DNA of 64,000 bases from Flavobacteriales bacterium UBA6057 (GCA_002428995.1 DIYJ01000006.1:278151-342150); one strand, 5' to 3'. Counted from the stretch's first letter, positions 1 to 9,729 are shown. Notes: generated by a model from the letters alone, not told the origin. Made by a program: numbers and translations.

Positions 1-2
1 CC

Positions 3-188
3 AGCATCTTCGATAAGTTCTATCAGGTAAAGCATCAAACCCGAAAGAAGCCAGTGGGCCACGGGCTTGGTCTGGCCATTTGCAAGAACATCATTGAAAT
101 GCACAAAGGCACAATAGGAGTGGAGATGCACGAAGAAAAGGTGCGTTTCTCTTTTCAACTACCCATGTATAAAGACATTGCTGTATGA
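3..188 (+). CDS. Sensor histidine kinase, C-terminal fragment (5' end outside window)
   Basis: An open frame enters from the left edge and stops at 186-188. It encodes the end of an HATPase_c domain. The G2 box GHGLGLAICKNII (residues 19-31 of the fragment) is plain, followed by the usual final strands. It would phosphorylate the receiver encoded next, whose ATG at 185 overlaps this stop by 4 nt, so the two are translationally coupled. Because two acyl-CoA synthetase genes follow in the same operon, the missing part may be a CrbS-type sodium/solute symporter-kinase fusion. That is inference from known acs regulation, as the sensor domain is not in the window. Confidence 0.9.
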   Translation, partial: SIFDKFYQVKHQTRKKPVGHGLGLAICKNIIEMHKGTIGVEMHEEKVRFSFQLPMYKDIAV

Positions 189-559
189 AGAAGAAAGTAT
201 TGATCGTAGATGATGAACCCAACATTGTGATGTCGCTGGAATTCCTGATGCGCAAAAACGATTACGAGGTTTTCATCGCACGAAACGGTAGCGAAGCGCT
301 GGAGCTGCTCTCTGGCAAGGTGCCGGACCTCATTCTGCTCGACATCATGATGCCGGACGTAGACGGTTACGAGATCTGCATGATTGTCAAGCAAGAACCG
401 CGACTGAAAGACTCTAAAGTGGTCTTTCTCTCTGCCAAGAGCAAGGTAAGCGACATTGAAAAGGGCTATGAGCTCGGAGCCGATCTCTACATCACAAAAC
501 CTTTCTCTACCAGAAACTTATTGAAATCTGTCAACCAACTACTGAATGAAGCATCATGA
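185..559 (+). CDS. Single-domain response regulator (receiver only)
   Basis: The 124-residue protein is a complete CheY-like receiver with no output domain. Acidic pocket D9/D10, phosphoacceptor D53 (in LLDIMMPD), switch S83 and conserved K105 (ITKPFS) are all present. It sits between a kinase and two acyl-CoA synthetases with ATGA overlaps on both sides (185-188 and 556-559). Lacking a DNA-binding domain, it must act by protein contact or as part of a phosphorelay. This differs from CrbR/LuxR-type regulators that usually control acs. Function beyond phosphotransfer cannot be told from sequence. Confidence 0.93.
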   Translation: MKKKVLIVDDEPNIVMSLEFLMRKNDYEVFIARNGSEALELLSGKVPDLILLDIMMPDVDGYEICMIVKQEPRLKDSKVVFLSAKSKVSDIEKGYELGADLYITKPFSTRNLLKSVNQLLNEAS

Positions 560-2475
560 AACCACACCACACATACGAGGAACTCTACAATCAAAGCATC
601 AGTAATCCTGCTGAATTCTGGAAACAACAGGCAGGCTCATTGGCCTGGTTTAAACACCCCAACAACATCCTGAGCAAGGATGAGAACGGACTGGATCGTT
701 GGTTTGCCGATGGTCAGCTCAACACCTCTTACCTGGCCATCGATTATCACGTGGAGAATGGACGCAAAGATCAGGTGGCATTGATCTACGATAGCCCGGT
801 CACCAACACTGTTGAGCGCTTCACCTACGGTCAAATGCAAGAGCAGGTGGCCAAACTGGCTGGCGGATTAACGGAACTGGGAGTAACCAAAGGTGATCGT
901 GTAATCATCTACATGCCCATGATTCCGGAAGCTGTATTCAGCATGCTGGCCTGCGCTCGCATTGGAGCCGTTCATTCGGTGGTGTTTGGGGGATTTGCCG
1001 CCCACGAGCTGGCCATTCGCATGGATGATGCCAAGCCGAAGGTGTTGATCACCGCCAACTACGGAATTGAAATCGATCGATACATTCACTACAAGCCTAT
1101 TGTAGATGAAGCGATTGGATTGAGTGCACATCCGCCCACACAAGTAGTTGTGCTGAATCGGGGAGAGGCAGTGCCTTTCGAAACTCATGAACGTGATTGT
1201 GATTACCGGAAATTGGTTCACTCCGCGACCCCGGCACCTTGTGTAGCGCTAAATGCCACTGACCCTCTTTATATTCTCTACACTTCCGGAACGACCGGAA
1301 AGCCCAAAGGCATTGTGCGTGACAATGGCGGGCATGCGGTGGTGCTAAAGTTCAGCATGGACGCCATCTATGGATGTCAACCCGGAGAAACCTTCTGGGC
1401 AGCGAGTGATGTCGGCTGGGTAGTTGGTCATTCCTACATCGTTTATGCTCCGCTGATTCAAGGTTGCACCACCGTTCTTTTTGAAGGCAAACCGATCAAA
1501 ACTCCGGATGCCTCCACTTTCTGGCGGGTGATCAGCGAACATCAGGTCAATGTGATGTTTACTGCACCAACTGCCATTCGCGCGATCCGCAAAGAGGATC
1601 CCAGTGGAGCCTTTCTCAAAAAACATGACCTCGGTTGTCTGCGCACTCAATTCCTTGCCGGTGAGCGCTGCGATGCCGCCACACTTCACTGGCTGGAAGA
1701 ACAACTGAACGTGCCCGTCATCGACCACTGGTGGCAAACCGAAAGCGGATGGCCTATGCTGGCCAACATGGTCGGCACAGAGCTCCTGCCCGTCAAGGCT
1801 GGTTCTGCTGGCAAACCTGTTTGTGGTTATGATATTCAAGTATTGGATGAAGAAGGCCAGCCCTGTGCAGCAGGAGAGGAAGGTTACGTTGCTGTGAAGC
1901 TTCCATTGCCTCCGGGATGCCTTCCCACGCTCTACAACGACACGCCTCGTTTTCGCGAAAGCTACCTCTCCAAATTTCCCGGCTACTACTTCTCAGGAGA
2001 TGGTGGTTACCGGGACGATGAGGGTTACGTTTTCATCACCGGAAGGGTAGATGATGTGATCAATGTAGCCGGCCACCGGCTGTCCACTGCAGAGATGGAA
2101 GAGATCGTGGCAGCCCATCCAGCAGTCGCTGAATGTGCAGTGATCGGCATTCAAAATGAACTGAAGGGACAAGTGCCGCTTGCGATTGTCGTGTCTCGAC
2201 CTGATATTGAGCCTTCGAAAGACCAATTGGAAGCTCAAATCATTTCCTCCGTTCGCGAACAAATCGGTGCCGTAGCTGCGCTCAAAAATGTTGCGATAGC
2301 CAAGCGACTGCCTAAGACACGCTCAGGCAAAACGCTGCGCAAAACCATTCGCATGATCGCAGATGGCAGAGATTACACGATTCCTTCTACCATTGACGAT
2401 CCTGCGATCCTGGATGAAATAACTGACTTACTGAAAACGGTGAAGGTCTGTAAACTCAGCACCGCAGCCGCCTAA
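556..2475 (+). CDS. prpE: Propionyl-CoA synthetase-like acyl-CoA synthetase (PrpE/ACSS3 type)
   Basis: A 639-residue ANL-family acyl-CoA ligase that makes an acyl-AMP and then an acyl-CoA from a short-chain acid. The order is an ACAS N-terminal segment, the AMP-binding P-loop YTSGTTGKPKG (about residues 241-251), DHWWQTESGW, the adenosine-contact region FSGDGGYRDD, and the C-terminal lysine motif LPKTRSGK with K592, the usual acetylation target. GIVRDNGGHAV and FLAGERCD resemble PrpE/ACSS3 rather than Acs, hence propionyl-CoA synthetase is preferred; acetate or butyrate use is possible. The start overlaps the regulator stop by 4 nt, so it is coupled to the two-component genes. Confidence 0.88.
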   Translation: MKPHHTYEELYNQSISNPAEFWKQQAGSLAWFKHPNNILSKDENGLDRWFADGQLNTSYLAIDYHVENGRKDQVALIYDSPVTNTVERFTYGQMQEQVAKLAGGLTELGVTKGDRVIIYMPMIPEAVFSMLACARIGAVHSVVFGGFAAHELAIRMDDAKPKVLITANYGIEIDRYIHYKPIVDEAIGLSAHPPTQVVVLNRGEAVPFETHERDCDYRKLVHSATPAPCVALNATDPLYILYTSGTTGKPKGIVRDNGGHAVVLKFSMDAIYGCQPGETFWAASDVGWVVGHSYIVYAPLIQGCTTVLFEGKPIKTPDASTFWRVISEHQVNVMFTAPTAIRAIRKEDPSGAFLKKHDLGCLRTQFLAGERCDAATLHWLEEQLNVPVIDHWWQTESGWPMLANMVGTELLPVKAGSAGKPVCGYDIQVLDEEGQPCAAGEEGYVAVKLPLPPGCLPTLYNDTPRFRESYLSKFPGYYFSGDGGYRDDEGYVFITGRVDDVINVAGHRLSTAEMEEIVAAHPAVAECAVIGIQNELKGQVPLAIVVSRPDIEPSKDQLEAQIISSVREQIGAVAALKNVAIAKRLPKTRSGKTLRKTIRMIADGRDYTIPSTIDDPAILDEITDLLKTVKVCKLSTAAA

Positions 2476-2525
2476 TGATACCCCACTAAATCTGACACAC
2501 CTGAACCACCAAAAAATCAAACGAC

Positions 2526-4421
2526 ATGGACTTACGCATCAAATCCTTTGAAGAATACCAAGCCAAATACAAGCAGAGCGTAGATCAACCAGAGCAATTC
2601 TGGTCTGAAGTAGCCGATCATTACCAATGGCAATCCCCCTGGGGTCAGGTCTTGGACTGGAATTTCAAGGAACCCAACGTAAAGTGGTTCCTGAACGCCA
2701 AGCTGAACATTACCGAGAACTGCCTCGATCGTCACGTGGAGACACGCGGTGACCAAACGGCCATCCTTTGGGAATCAAACTTCCCAGATCGGGACAACAT
2801 TCGGCTGAGCTACACGCAGCTGCACGCAGAGGTTTGCCGTGCTGCCAATGCCCTGAAATCCATGGGAGTGAAAAAGGGAGATCGCATCTGCCTCTACATG
2901 CCCATGATTCCGGAGCTGGCCATTTCTGTGCTGGCCTGTGCCCGTATTGGCGCCATCCATTCCGTGGTGTTTGCAGGCTTTTCTGCGCAGGCGCTGGCTG
3001 ATCGAATCAATGACGCAACCTGCAACGTTGTCATCACCTCAGACGGGCTCTACCGCGGAGCCAAGCAAGTGGGCTTGAAATCGATCGTGGATGAAGCCCT
3101 TCAGCAATGCGATTCTATAGAGCACGTGTTGGTGAAAAAATGCACGGGTGAAGACATCGGCTGGAGCGAAGGCCGCGACCAGTGGTGGGATGACATCGTT
3201 CCTCAGCAGTCTGCTACATGCGCTGCCGAAGTGATGGACAGCGAAGATCCGCTCTTCATTCTCTACACCAGCGGAAGCACCGGAAAACCCAAAGGAGTGG
3301 TCCACACCTGCGGAGGTTACATGGTATATGCAGGTTACAGCTTTGCCAATGTGTTCCAATACGAAGAAGGAGACATTTACTGGTGTACAGCTGACATCGG
3401 CTGGATCACGGGTCACAGCTACATCATTTACGGACCGCTGCTCAATGGCGCCACCACCATGATGTTTGAAGGTGTTCCTACATGGCCGGACGCGGGACGT
3501 TTCTGGCAGATTGTGGAAAAACACAAGGTGAATCAGTTCTACACGGCACCAACGGCCATTCGAGCGCTGATGAGCTGCGGCAACGATGTGGTGACACCTT
3601 ATGACCTGAGTTCTCTCAAAGTACTGGGAACGGTGGGAGAACCCATCAACCAGGAAGCCTGGGATTGGTACAAGCAAATGATCGGCAAAGGCACGGTGCC
3701 GATTGTGGACACTTGGTGGCAAACAGAAACGGGAGGCATCATGATCTCAGGTTTGGGCGGACACTCGCCTCAGCAAGCGACCTTTGCCGGTTATCCACTT
3801 CCGGGAATTCAACCCTGCCTCGTTGACACCGAAGGAAACGAGATCACGGAGAATGGAGTAGAAGGGCTGCTCTGCATGAAATTTCCCTGGCCGAGCATCC
3901 TGCGCACCACTTATGGTGACCACGAGCGCTGCCGTATTACGTACTTCTCTCACTACAACGACATGTATTTCACCGGTGACGGAGCCAGAAGGGATGAAAA
4001 CGGCATGTATCGCATTATCGGTCGGGTAGATGACGTGATCAACGTCAGCGGACACCGCTTTGGAACAGCCGAGATTGAAAATGCGATCAACGAAAGTGAA
4101 TACGTGGTAGAGTCCGCTGTGGTAGGCTATCCGCATGACATCAAAGGACAAGGCATCTACGCCTACGTGATCCAGGAAAAAGCACCAGACGATCTGGAAG
4201 CTGCTAAGAAAGAGATCATTGCGACCGTTGTGAAGGAAATCGGCCCCATCGCCAAACCGGATAAAATCCAGTTTGTAAGCGGCCTGCCCAAGACGCGCTC
4301 AGGAAAGATCATGCGAAGGATTCTGCGCAAGGTGGCCGAAGGGGAGCCCGATAAGTTGGGGGATACTTCTACGCTGCTGGACCCTAGTGTGGTGGATGAG
4401 ATTGTTGGCGGGGCGGTTTGA
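2526..4421 (+). CDS. acs: Acetyl-CoA synthetase
   Basis: A 631-residue AMP-forming acetate-CoA ligase, the usual Acs length. Visible are YTSGSTGKPKGVVHT, WCTADIGWITGHSY, DTWWQTETGG with the tryptophan that limits the acyl pocket, YFTGDGARRDENG, and C-terminal LPKTRSGK with K594. It lies 50 nt after the PrpE-like gene in the same direction, so the operon supplies both acetyl- and propionyl-CoA. A strong bidirectional hairpin at 4749-4774 ends the unit some 330 nt later. The ATG at 2526 follows an A-rich leader without a clear Shine-Dalgarno, as is common in Bacteroidota. Confidence 0.95.
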   Translation: MDLRIKSFEEYQAKYKQSVDQPEQFWSEVADHYQWQSPWGQVLDWNFKEPNVKWFLNAKLNITENCLDRHVETRGDQTAILWESNFPDRDNIRLSYTQLHAEVCRAANALKSMGVKKGDRICLYMPMIPELAISVLACARIGAIHSVVFAGFSAQALADRINDATCNVVITSDGLYRGAKQVGLKSIVDEALQQCDSIEHVLVKKCTGEDIGWSEGRDQWWDDIVPQQSATCAAEVMDSEDPLFILYTSGSTGKPKGVVHTCGGYMVYAGYSFANVFQYEEGDIYWCTADIGWITGHSYIIYGPLLNGATTMMFEGVPTWPDAGRFWQIVEKHKVNQFYTAPTAIRALMSCGNDVVTPYDLSSLKVLGTVGEPINQEAWDWYKQMIGKGTVPIVDTWWQTETGGIMISGLGGHSPQQATFAGYPLPGIQPCLVDTEGNEITENGVEGLLCMKFPWPSILRTTYGDHERCRITYFSHYNDMYFTGDGARRDENGMYRIIGRVDDVINVSGHRFGTAEIENAINESEYVVESAVVGYPHDIKGQGIYAYVIQEKAPDDLEAAKKEIIATVVKEIGPIAKPDKIQFVSGLPKTRSGKIMRRILRKVAEGEPDKLGDTSTLLDPSVVDEIVGGAV

Positions 4422-4438
4422 GTTTGATGGGATGATGA

Positions 4439-4494
4439 GTTAATCAGTTAATCAGTTGATCAGTTGATTAGATGATTAGTTAATCAGATCATTG
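4439..4494 (+). repeat. Phased octamer array after acs
   Basis: Seven consecutive 8-nt units: GTTAATCA twice, GTTGATCA, GTTGATTA, GATGATTA, GTTAATCA and GATCATTG. The array starts 17 nt after the acs stop. Two units in the opposite orientation (ATCATCTG, ATCATTAA) occur at 4676-4691. The same type of array recurs at 15414-15459 with inverted units at 15723-15754. No coding function is seen. Confidence 0.75.
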
Positions 4495-4748
4495 ATGACA
4501 TGGCTTTGATAAGCTGGTGCGCGCTTGTAGCGCGTACCCATTGTAGTTAATATCTGCACGATGCATCTACGGTAACTGTGCCTTCGCGTAGCCGCTATGG
4601 CGAAGCAAGGAGCTCGATGATCGAAGAAAAGCGCACGTGAAGAACAGGTCGGTTCAGCTTTCCCTTTTCAAAACCATCATCTGATCATTAATTGTCTGGG
4701 TCTGATCTTGTTTTATTGAGACCGCCTTCAGTTTTATGGACAATAAAA
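4495..4748. other. Non-coding spacer with a GC-rich hairpin
   Basis: No supportable gene lies between acs and the convergent secreted hydrolase gene. The segment holds an imperfect palindrome at 4516-4538 (stem GGTGCGCGC / GCGCGTACC, loop TTGTA, one mismatch) and, at about 4572-4600, a GCGTAGCC-containing stretch similar to spacer repeats at 11819 and 14489. The inverted octamer units at 4676-4691 are also here. Confidence 0.5.
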
Positions 4749-4776
4749 AACCGGCCTTCTTCATGAGGCCGGTTTT
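4749..4776. terminator. Bidirectional intrinsic terminator
   Basis: Perfect 9-bp stem AACCGGCCT / AGGCCGGTT with an 8-nt loop, flanked by A-tract 4745-4750 and T-tract 4773-4776. It lies between the convergent acs (+) and 4824-7910 (-) genes and can serve both. Confidence 0.88.
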
Positions 4777-4823
4777 CTTTGATCCGCTGTCCTGTTCACA
4801 GCAGCAAGAACAGGGCTTGTGGA

Positions 4824-7800
4824 TTAATTGACAATGAGCTTGTGGTCGAACAATTCAGAGCCGCTACTCACATTTACGAAATACATACCGCTTTGGAAAT
4901 GCGTCTCGGGGAGATTTAGGTGGAGAATGTTCTCCTGATCGGCTGCTGCGCCCGTATGTAGCCGGTCGTAAACCACTTGACCGGAAACGTTCATGATCAC
5001 CACATGGATCTCTCCAGAATGGCTGAATCTACACGCCAGATTCACCTGCCCATCCTGTGTGGGATTTGGATAGATGGTAGCAAAGCTTTCATCCTCTTCC
5101 AATGCCAGCGGAGCATAGTCCTTCCAGGTTTTCTTGCTGAAGTCTTCACAGCTTGAGCAGGCAGGTGCGTTCTGCTGATTCTCAGTCCAGATTCCGGTAT
5201 ATCCGCTCTGGTTTGGAGACTGCACAAAGTTGAAATACAAGTAGTTCGGATTGCCCGGAGGAGGGTAGTTGGAGTTGTAATCATAGAAGAAGTCCACATT
5301 TACATTGTCCAGCACCTCGAAATAGTCGGCTTTGGAATAGAAGCCTACGTGTGAACCTACACCACTTCCAGGATATGTGTACCATGGGTTTCCAAAAGTG
5401 TTGATCATGATGCCTGATTGCACTTCTATGTCACTGTTCCATTTTGCTTTTCGGTTATCGAGGAACAACCATTCATCTCCGATCTCTCTGTTGAGCCAAT
5501 GACCGTGCACCTCTGGTGTCGCCACACAATGACCGTAGGGGAATTGGGATTGCATGTATCCCAGCTGATCCATGTACTTGACATAGAGATGCTGCTGATT
5601 CAGCCGCTGAGCGGGAAGGCTCAACGGGGGCTGGTCATCATCTTCACCCATGGCAACGATCACATCAAACTCCGTATTCGAGTTGATGAGGGAAGGATTG
5701 CCATTCAGATCCGCTTCAAAATCATAATCCAAAGGCACACTTCCCAGGGTTCCATAGTCGAGTGCACTCTGCGTAGGAACAAGGCAGAACCACAATCCGT
5801 CACTGCAAAGCGAAAGGTCGAAGTTGATCTTCGCAAAACCGTCAAAGCCCACCTTCGAATAGCTCGACCAGCACCCATAACCATCCGACCCGCTTCGGAT
5901 GGATGCGAAGGTGAGCATCGGATCAAGGTTGAATCTCCAGGAGAAACTATTGTTGGTTGAATTGCCAATTACAGGATCAAGGGCTGAGCTGCCGTAGTAG
6001 CCACCGGCATTGGTGCAGAAAGGCTTCACATCAGCATATTCGCTCACGTTCACCAGGGTGTTATATCCGGTGATGAGCTGCACGCCCCACAGATAGAACT
6101 TCACACGTATACCCCATGTTCCGGCATTCATCTGAAACACCTGACCCTGACCATCCGGGTTGGTTCTGATGTCAACGTCAGCACCCGCCACCGGAACCTT
6201 CAGGATACCGAGAATCTTGGCATAGAGATCAGCACTGAAGGTGAGAATGCGATCATTGGCTGCGCGTGCCACCATGGCAAAGCTTTGGGTCTGTTTCTCA
6301 CCGTTCAAGGCACCGTTTGAGATAGCCAGTTTCTTGCAGTACTGAGGATAGTTCCCCATAGCTGCAAGGTTGTTCACGAAGTCCGTGCGCTTCTGGTGCT
6401 GTGTGTACGTTTTGTGCAATCCGGCTGCTCCCTTTGTATCTACGTGGTAATAGAGCAACTGCTTGGCTGCATCCGCATCCAGAAACAGGTTGAAGTGTCG
6501 CATCACGTAGCGCGTCAGCATCGGAGTACCAAAGAGGTAGTCGACACCGCTGGTGACAGTTTTGTAAAAGTGCTGCAAGCCCATGGGCAGGTTAGCTCCC
6601 TGGTGTGGAGCGTCAATAGAGACCATCAAACGGCAATTGTGCATCCGCTCGCGCTTGTTGGCAATCGGCCGCAGAAGAGGGTCCGTATAGTTGGGTGATT
6701 CCATGTAGGTAGTGACATACCGGGCGATGATTCCACCCATACTTTCACCCATGATGACAAACTCATTCAGATTGTCGTTCGTGATCTGACCTTTTAATAA
6801 ATCGATCAACTCTACCACATCCATGCTGTTGAGGTGCAAGTCGCGTCTGCTGTTGCCCCAATCCACCACATAGAAATCGTAGCCGAAGTTGCTCAACTGC
6901 GAAACCCTTGGTTCCTGAAGCATTTCGAAGTACACATCTTCAGCCGTCCGGTTCAGTCTCGGGCTGAAATCATAGATATCCATTCCCTCCAGGTATATGA
7001 CCACCTTGCGCGTGGCTGGAGTAGAGTTACAGGACTTGAAAATGGATACATCCAGGCCACCAACCTGAATCACTTCATCCGCGGCTCGAGGCTGCTTTCC
7101 TGCATTTCCCATCATAAAACGGCTGACCGAATGCTTATACAAGACTCCGTCTTTCATGATGCGCACCTGGATAGCGATGTCCTGTCCCTGTGAGGCGATT
7201 CCATTGTAATCGACTACATGCTCGGTTAATACCAAAGGGTCGAAAGTGACCCACCCATTTCCATCGCCAAAGTCCACCTGGAAGGTGTAGAAGAGCGGAT
7301 CATAGAACTGTTGGTTTGCTCCATCCACAAACATGTATTGTGGGTCAATCTGCCAGGCGATCCGGCCATACTTACTCGTTCCAAAGAGTGGAGCACAGGT
7401 AAAAATGTTGTTCGTCACATACGGATCACTAGGGCGCCCGGGCTTGTCATAAATCTTGTTGGCGCTCACGTCAAAATCGAAGTACTGATTGCTGTTCAAT
7501 GCCCCCGGCACCAGCTCGTAGTACGATTTGTCCAAAACCCCGATCGGAATCTTGTCCGTTTCCATGTCCAGCACATCATCATAGATGTCCTGATCAGTAG
7601 GCAAGCCCGCCTGATCATAGGCCATGTGATACGTCTCCCAATACAGGGCATACCAGTTGTCGCTCGTACTTGGATCATAGGAAATGGGCGTCCAGAATTT
7701 ATCATCAGTGTAATGGCCAGACATGTCGTAGAGGTATTCCATCACAGGGGCTGGTCTGGATAGCGGAGTGAAGATGTCTCGCAGTTGCTGGTTCACATGT

Positions 7801-7910
7801 TTCAATGGGTTCTTGAGTGGGGGCGCAACTGGTGGCTGGCTATAGGCCGGAGCCATCAATAAGATCAGCATGGCGAGGAGCCAACCGATACGCAAGTGCT
7901 TTGTATTCAT
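4824..7910 (-). CDS. Secreted alpha/beta-hydrolase-like protein with T9SS sorting domain
   Basis: A 1028-residue exported protein. Residues 1-25 are a signal peptide ending AYSQ. The region near 205-255 (FQVDFGDGNG) looks PKD/Ig-like. From about 300 an alpha/beta-hydrolase-like segment follows: VVIYLEGMD, then YDFYVVDWGNS, then nucleophile elbow GESMGG with S390. A later His (about VSIDAPHQG) fits a lipase/esterase core. The last 80 residues start YPNPTQDGQ and end KLIVN, a T9SS type A domain, so the mature enzyme should be released or attached at the cell surface. Substrate is not evident; an esterase, lipase or peptidase-like activity is possible. The gene is monocistronic and faces acs, with the shared terminator at 4749-4776. 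Confidence 0.85.
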   Translation of the reverse strand: MNTKHLRIGWLLAMLILLMAPAYSQPPVAPPLKNPLKHVNQQLRDIFTPLSRPAPVMEYLYDMSGHYTDDKFWTPISYDPSTSDNWYALYWETYHMAYDQAGLPTDQDIYDDVLDMETDKIPIGVLDKSYYELVPGALNSNQYFDFDVSANKIYDKPGRPSDPYVTNNIFTCAPLFGTSKYGRIAWQIDPQYMFVDGANQQFYDPLFYTFQVDFGDGNGWVTFDPLVLTEHVVDYNGIASQGQDIAIQVRIMKDGVLYKHSVSRFMMGNAGKQPRAADEVIQVGGLDVSIFKSCNSTPATRKVVIYLEGMDIYDFSPRLNRTAEDVYFEMLQEPRVSQLSNFGYDFYVVDWGNSRRDLHLNSMDVVELIDLLKGQITNDNLNEFVIMGESMGGIIARYVTTYMESPNYTDPLLRPIANKRERMHNCRLMVSIDAPHQGANLPMGLQHFYKTVTSGVDYLFGTPMLTRYVMRHFNLFLDADAAKQLLYYHVDTKGAAGLHKTYTQHQKRTDFVNNLAAMGNYPQYCKKLAISNGALNGEKQTQSFAMVARAANDRILTFSADLYAKILGILKVPVAGADVDIRTNPDGQGQVFQMNAGTWGIRVKFYLWGVQLITGYNTLVNVSEYADVKPFCTNAGGYYGSSALDPVIGNSTNNSFSWRFNLDPMLTFASIRSGSDGYGCWSSYSKVGFDGFAKINFDLSLCSDGLWFCLVPTQSALDYGTLGSVPLDYDFEADLNGNPSLINSNTEFDVIVAMGEDDDQPPLSLPAQRLNQQHLYVKYMDQLGYMQSQFPYGHCVATPEVHGHWLNREIGDEWLFLDNRKAKWNSDIEVQSGIMINTFGNPWYTYPGSGVGSHVGFYSKADYFEVLDNVNVDFFYDYNSNYPPPGNPNYLYFNFVQSPNQSGYTGIWTENQQNAPACSSCEDFSKKTWKDYAPLALEEDESFATIYPNPTQDGQVNLACRFSHSGEIHVVIMNVSGQVVYDRLHTGAAADQENILHLNLPETHFQSGMYFVNVSSGSELFDHKLIVN

Positions 7911-8209
7911 TGCAATAGAGTTAAGTGAGTTAATGATGTTTACAGATCGGGCAACTGATAAAGGATTCGTGGATCCTACCTAAGCCCTTTTCAAATCTGC
8001 CTGCATCCTCAGGCTATCGCAATGGGGAAGACGCACTTACACGACCTCAACGAGTGGTTGACCGTAATGAATGAGTAGTTGGATATCCATCCGGTAAGCA
8101 GGAACACGCATTCCCTTGACCAACTCAGATCAATCGAGTAGAACAGGGGAATGCTCTGAAAGGTCAAGGTCACTCAGGCTGTTCTTCTGAGACTTGACGG
8201 TTTGAAGAT

Positions 8210-9382
8210 CTACGGGGCAATGACAACGCGCTGCGAGTGCACGGTGGAAGTTCCTTCAGCAACAAGCGTGTAGGTACCGCTTTCCAATCCTGAAATGTCC
8301 AAACGTGCTTTTGACTCATTCAGGAAGTTGTGCAGGATCACCTGACCAGCCATGTTCACAAGGCTCAGGCTGGATAGCGGCTCACTGGATTCCACCAAGA
8401 GCAGTTCCCTGGCTGGATTCGGGAAACAGCGCAGGTGAAGTGGATGCTGAGCCCCAGCCGTTGCTACACCTGTGGCAGTGTCAGGTTCGTTAAAGCCCGA
8501 AATCACGCGCACGGATTGTGTGGTAAAATCCGAGACATAGAGCTTGGTGTGTTCCCGGTTGGTGGTGATTCCATTGGGTCGATGGAAGCGGGCAGTGTCA
8601 GCTGCTCCATCTACAAAGCCCGCGAGCCCCGATCCGGCAAGCTCTGTCACTTCTCCTGTCAGGCTGATCTGAAACACCTTGTTCACCCCCATGCCCGTAG
8701 CATAGATACTCCCGGCAGCAAAGGTCAAGAAGCCAATTCCTAAAAAGCCCGTATTCGGGATTTCGGCCAGGAGTGTGAGACTATCGCCTCTGTGTGTCAC
8801 CCGGTAAACTTCCGCATTGCTGAAATTGGCCACATACAATTGATCGTCATCGTCAAATGCCATTCCCACAGGGCCATCCAGCAAGGAATCTGTACAGTAG
8901 GCGATGACAGAGCCATCAGGAGCAAGTTGAGAGATCCTGTGACCACCAGTCCCTGAAGCATATTGACTCACATAGAGTGTGTCGCTGTTCGGATCAGCGA
9001 TCAGCCCGGAAGCTCCATAAATAAGCGGACCGTAGGGAGTTCGAGTTCCATTCTCATCGATCTGATAAACGCGATTACTATCCTCGTCTTGCATGTAGTC
9101 CACCGCGAACAATTCACCATTACCATTGATCGCCAAACCATTACACGAATTAAAACCCGTAGAAAAAACACTGACATTCCCGGCTGTATCAACCTTGTAA
9201 AGCGTGCCGTTGCCAGCGGTGGTATTCCCAAAGTGAGATCCATAGAGGTTGCCATCACTGTCCATGATCAGTGCGTCATCTATGCCGGTATTTGGCCCAG
9301 CAAATGTGGAAACTGTGATTTGCGCTCTTCCTGAACAGGCAAACAGCAAGAGCATGATGATGAGTGAATGAGCTCGTATCAT
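8210..9382 (-). CDS. Secreted NHL/SMP-30-like beta-propeller with T9SS sorting domain
   Basis: 390 residues. Signal peptide 1-21 ends SGRAQ. Residues 25-300 are repeated propeller blades of NHL/SMP-30 type, with DSDGNLYGSHFGN, GNGELFAVDY, GMAFDDDDQLYVANFSNAEVYR and RPNGITTNREHTKLYVSDF. The C-terminus (about 315-390) starts CFPNPARELL and is a type A T9SS sorting domain. It is probably a surface or released ligand-binding propeller, and no catalytic residues can be claimed. It has the same direction as the 4824-7910 gene but a 299-nt gap separates them, so co-transcription is uncertain; that gap shows no clear motif. Confidence 0.87.
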   Translation of the reverse strand: MIRAHSLIIMLLLFACSGRAQITVSTFAGPNTGIDDALIMDSDGNLYGSHFGNTTAGNGTLYKVDTAGNVSVFSTGFNSCNGLAINGNGELFAVDYMQDEDSNRVYQIDENGTRTPYGPLIYGASGLIADPNSDTLYVSQYASGTGGHRISQLAPDGSVIAYCTDSLLDGPVGMAFDDDDQLYVANFSNAEVYRVTHRGDSLTLLAEIPNTGFLGIGFLTFAAGSIYATGMGVNKVFQISLTGEVTELAGSGLAGFVDGAADTARFHRPNGITTNREHTKLYVSDFTTQSVRVISGFNEPDTATGVATAGAQHPLHLRCFPNPARELLLVESSEPLSSLSLVNMAGQVILHNFLNESKARLDISGLESGTYTLVAEGTSTVHSQRVVIAP

Positions 9383-9729
9383 AAGTAAGAAGTGGGTTTA
9401 GTTGACGCAATATGCATGGACATGCGGACCCCACTTAGTCATATCTAGAATGTGGCATTGACACCTGCCGGGGGCGGGCTGATTGAAGAGTTTGAAATGA
9501 GAATTCGGGAACGGCAGCTCGATTCTTAGAAGAAGTTCATTGGAAACATCGACTGCAAAAGACTATCAGAATGGCGCCTTGTGGAGACTACCCAGGAATG
9601 AAGGTGTTTTTACACCCCGCTCAATGTTGGAAATTCTAGGAGTCAGGCACATGCTAGAAACCTTCCTTTCATAGATTTGTGACCTGAAAGGCGTTCAGAT
9701 TTGCGCTGCATTATTAAAGACTCGACACC
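9383..9729. other. Divergent intergenic region
   Basis: About 350 nt between the divergent propeller gene and the small His-rich gene. No gene is supportable. A Bacteroidota-type -7 box, TAGATTTG at 9672-9679, lies about 50 nt before the small gene, but no good -33 TTTG is found at the right distance, so the promoter is only a suggestion. Confidence 0.4.

Noticed and set aside
868..1839. Two long minus-strand frames in the PrpE-like gene
   Set aside because: No domain; both are mirrored from the ligase coding pattern.
3039..3722. 227-codon minus-strand frame inside acs
   Set aside because: It is antisense to a well-supported acetyl-CoA synthetase core and has no recognisable domain; codon-bias shadow.
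4516..4538. GC-rich hairpin as the acs terminator
   Set aside because: No T-run; the A/T-flanked hairpin at 4749-4776 is a far better terminator.
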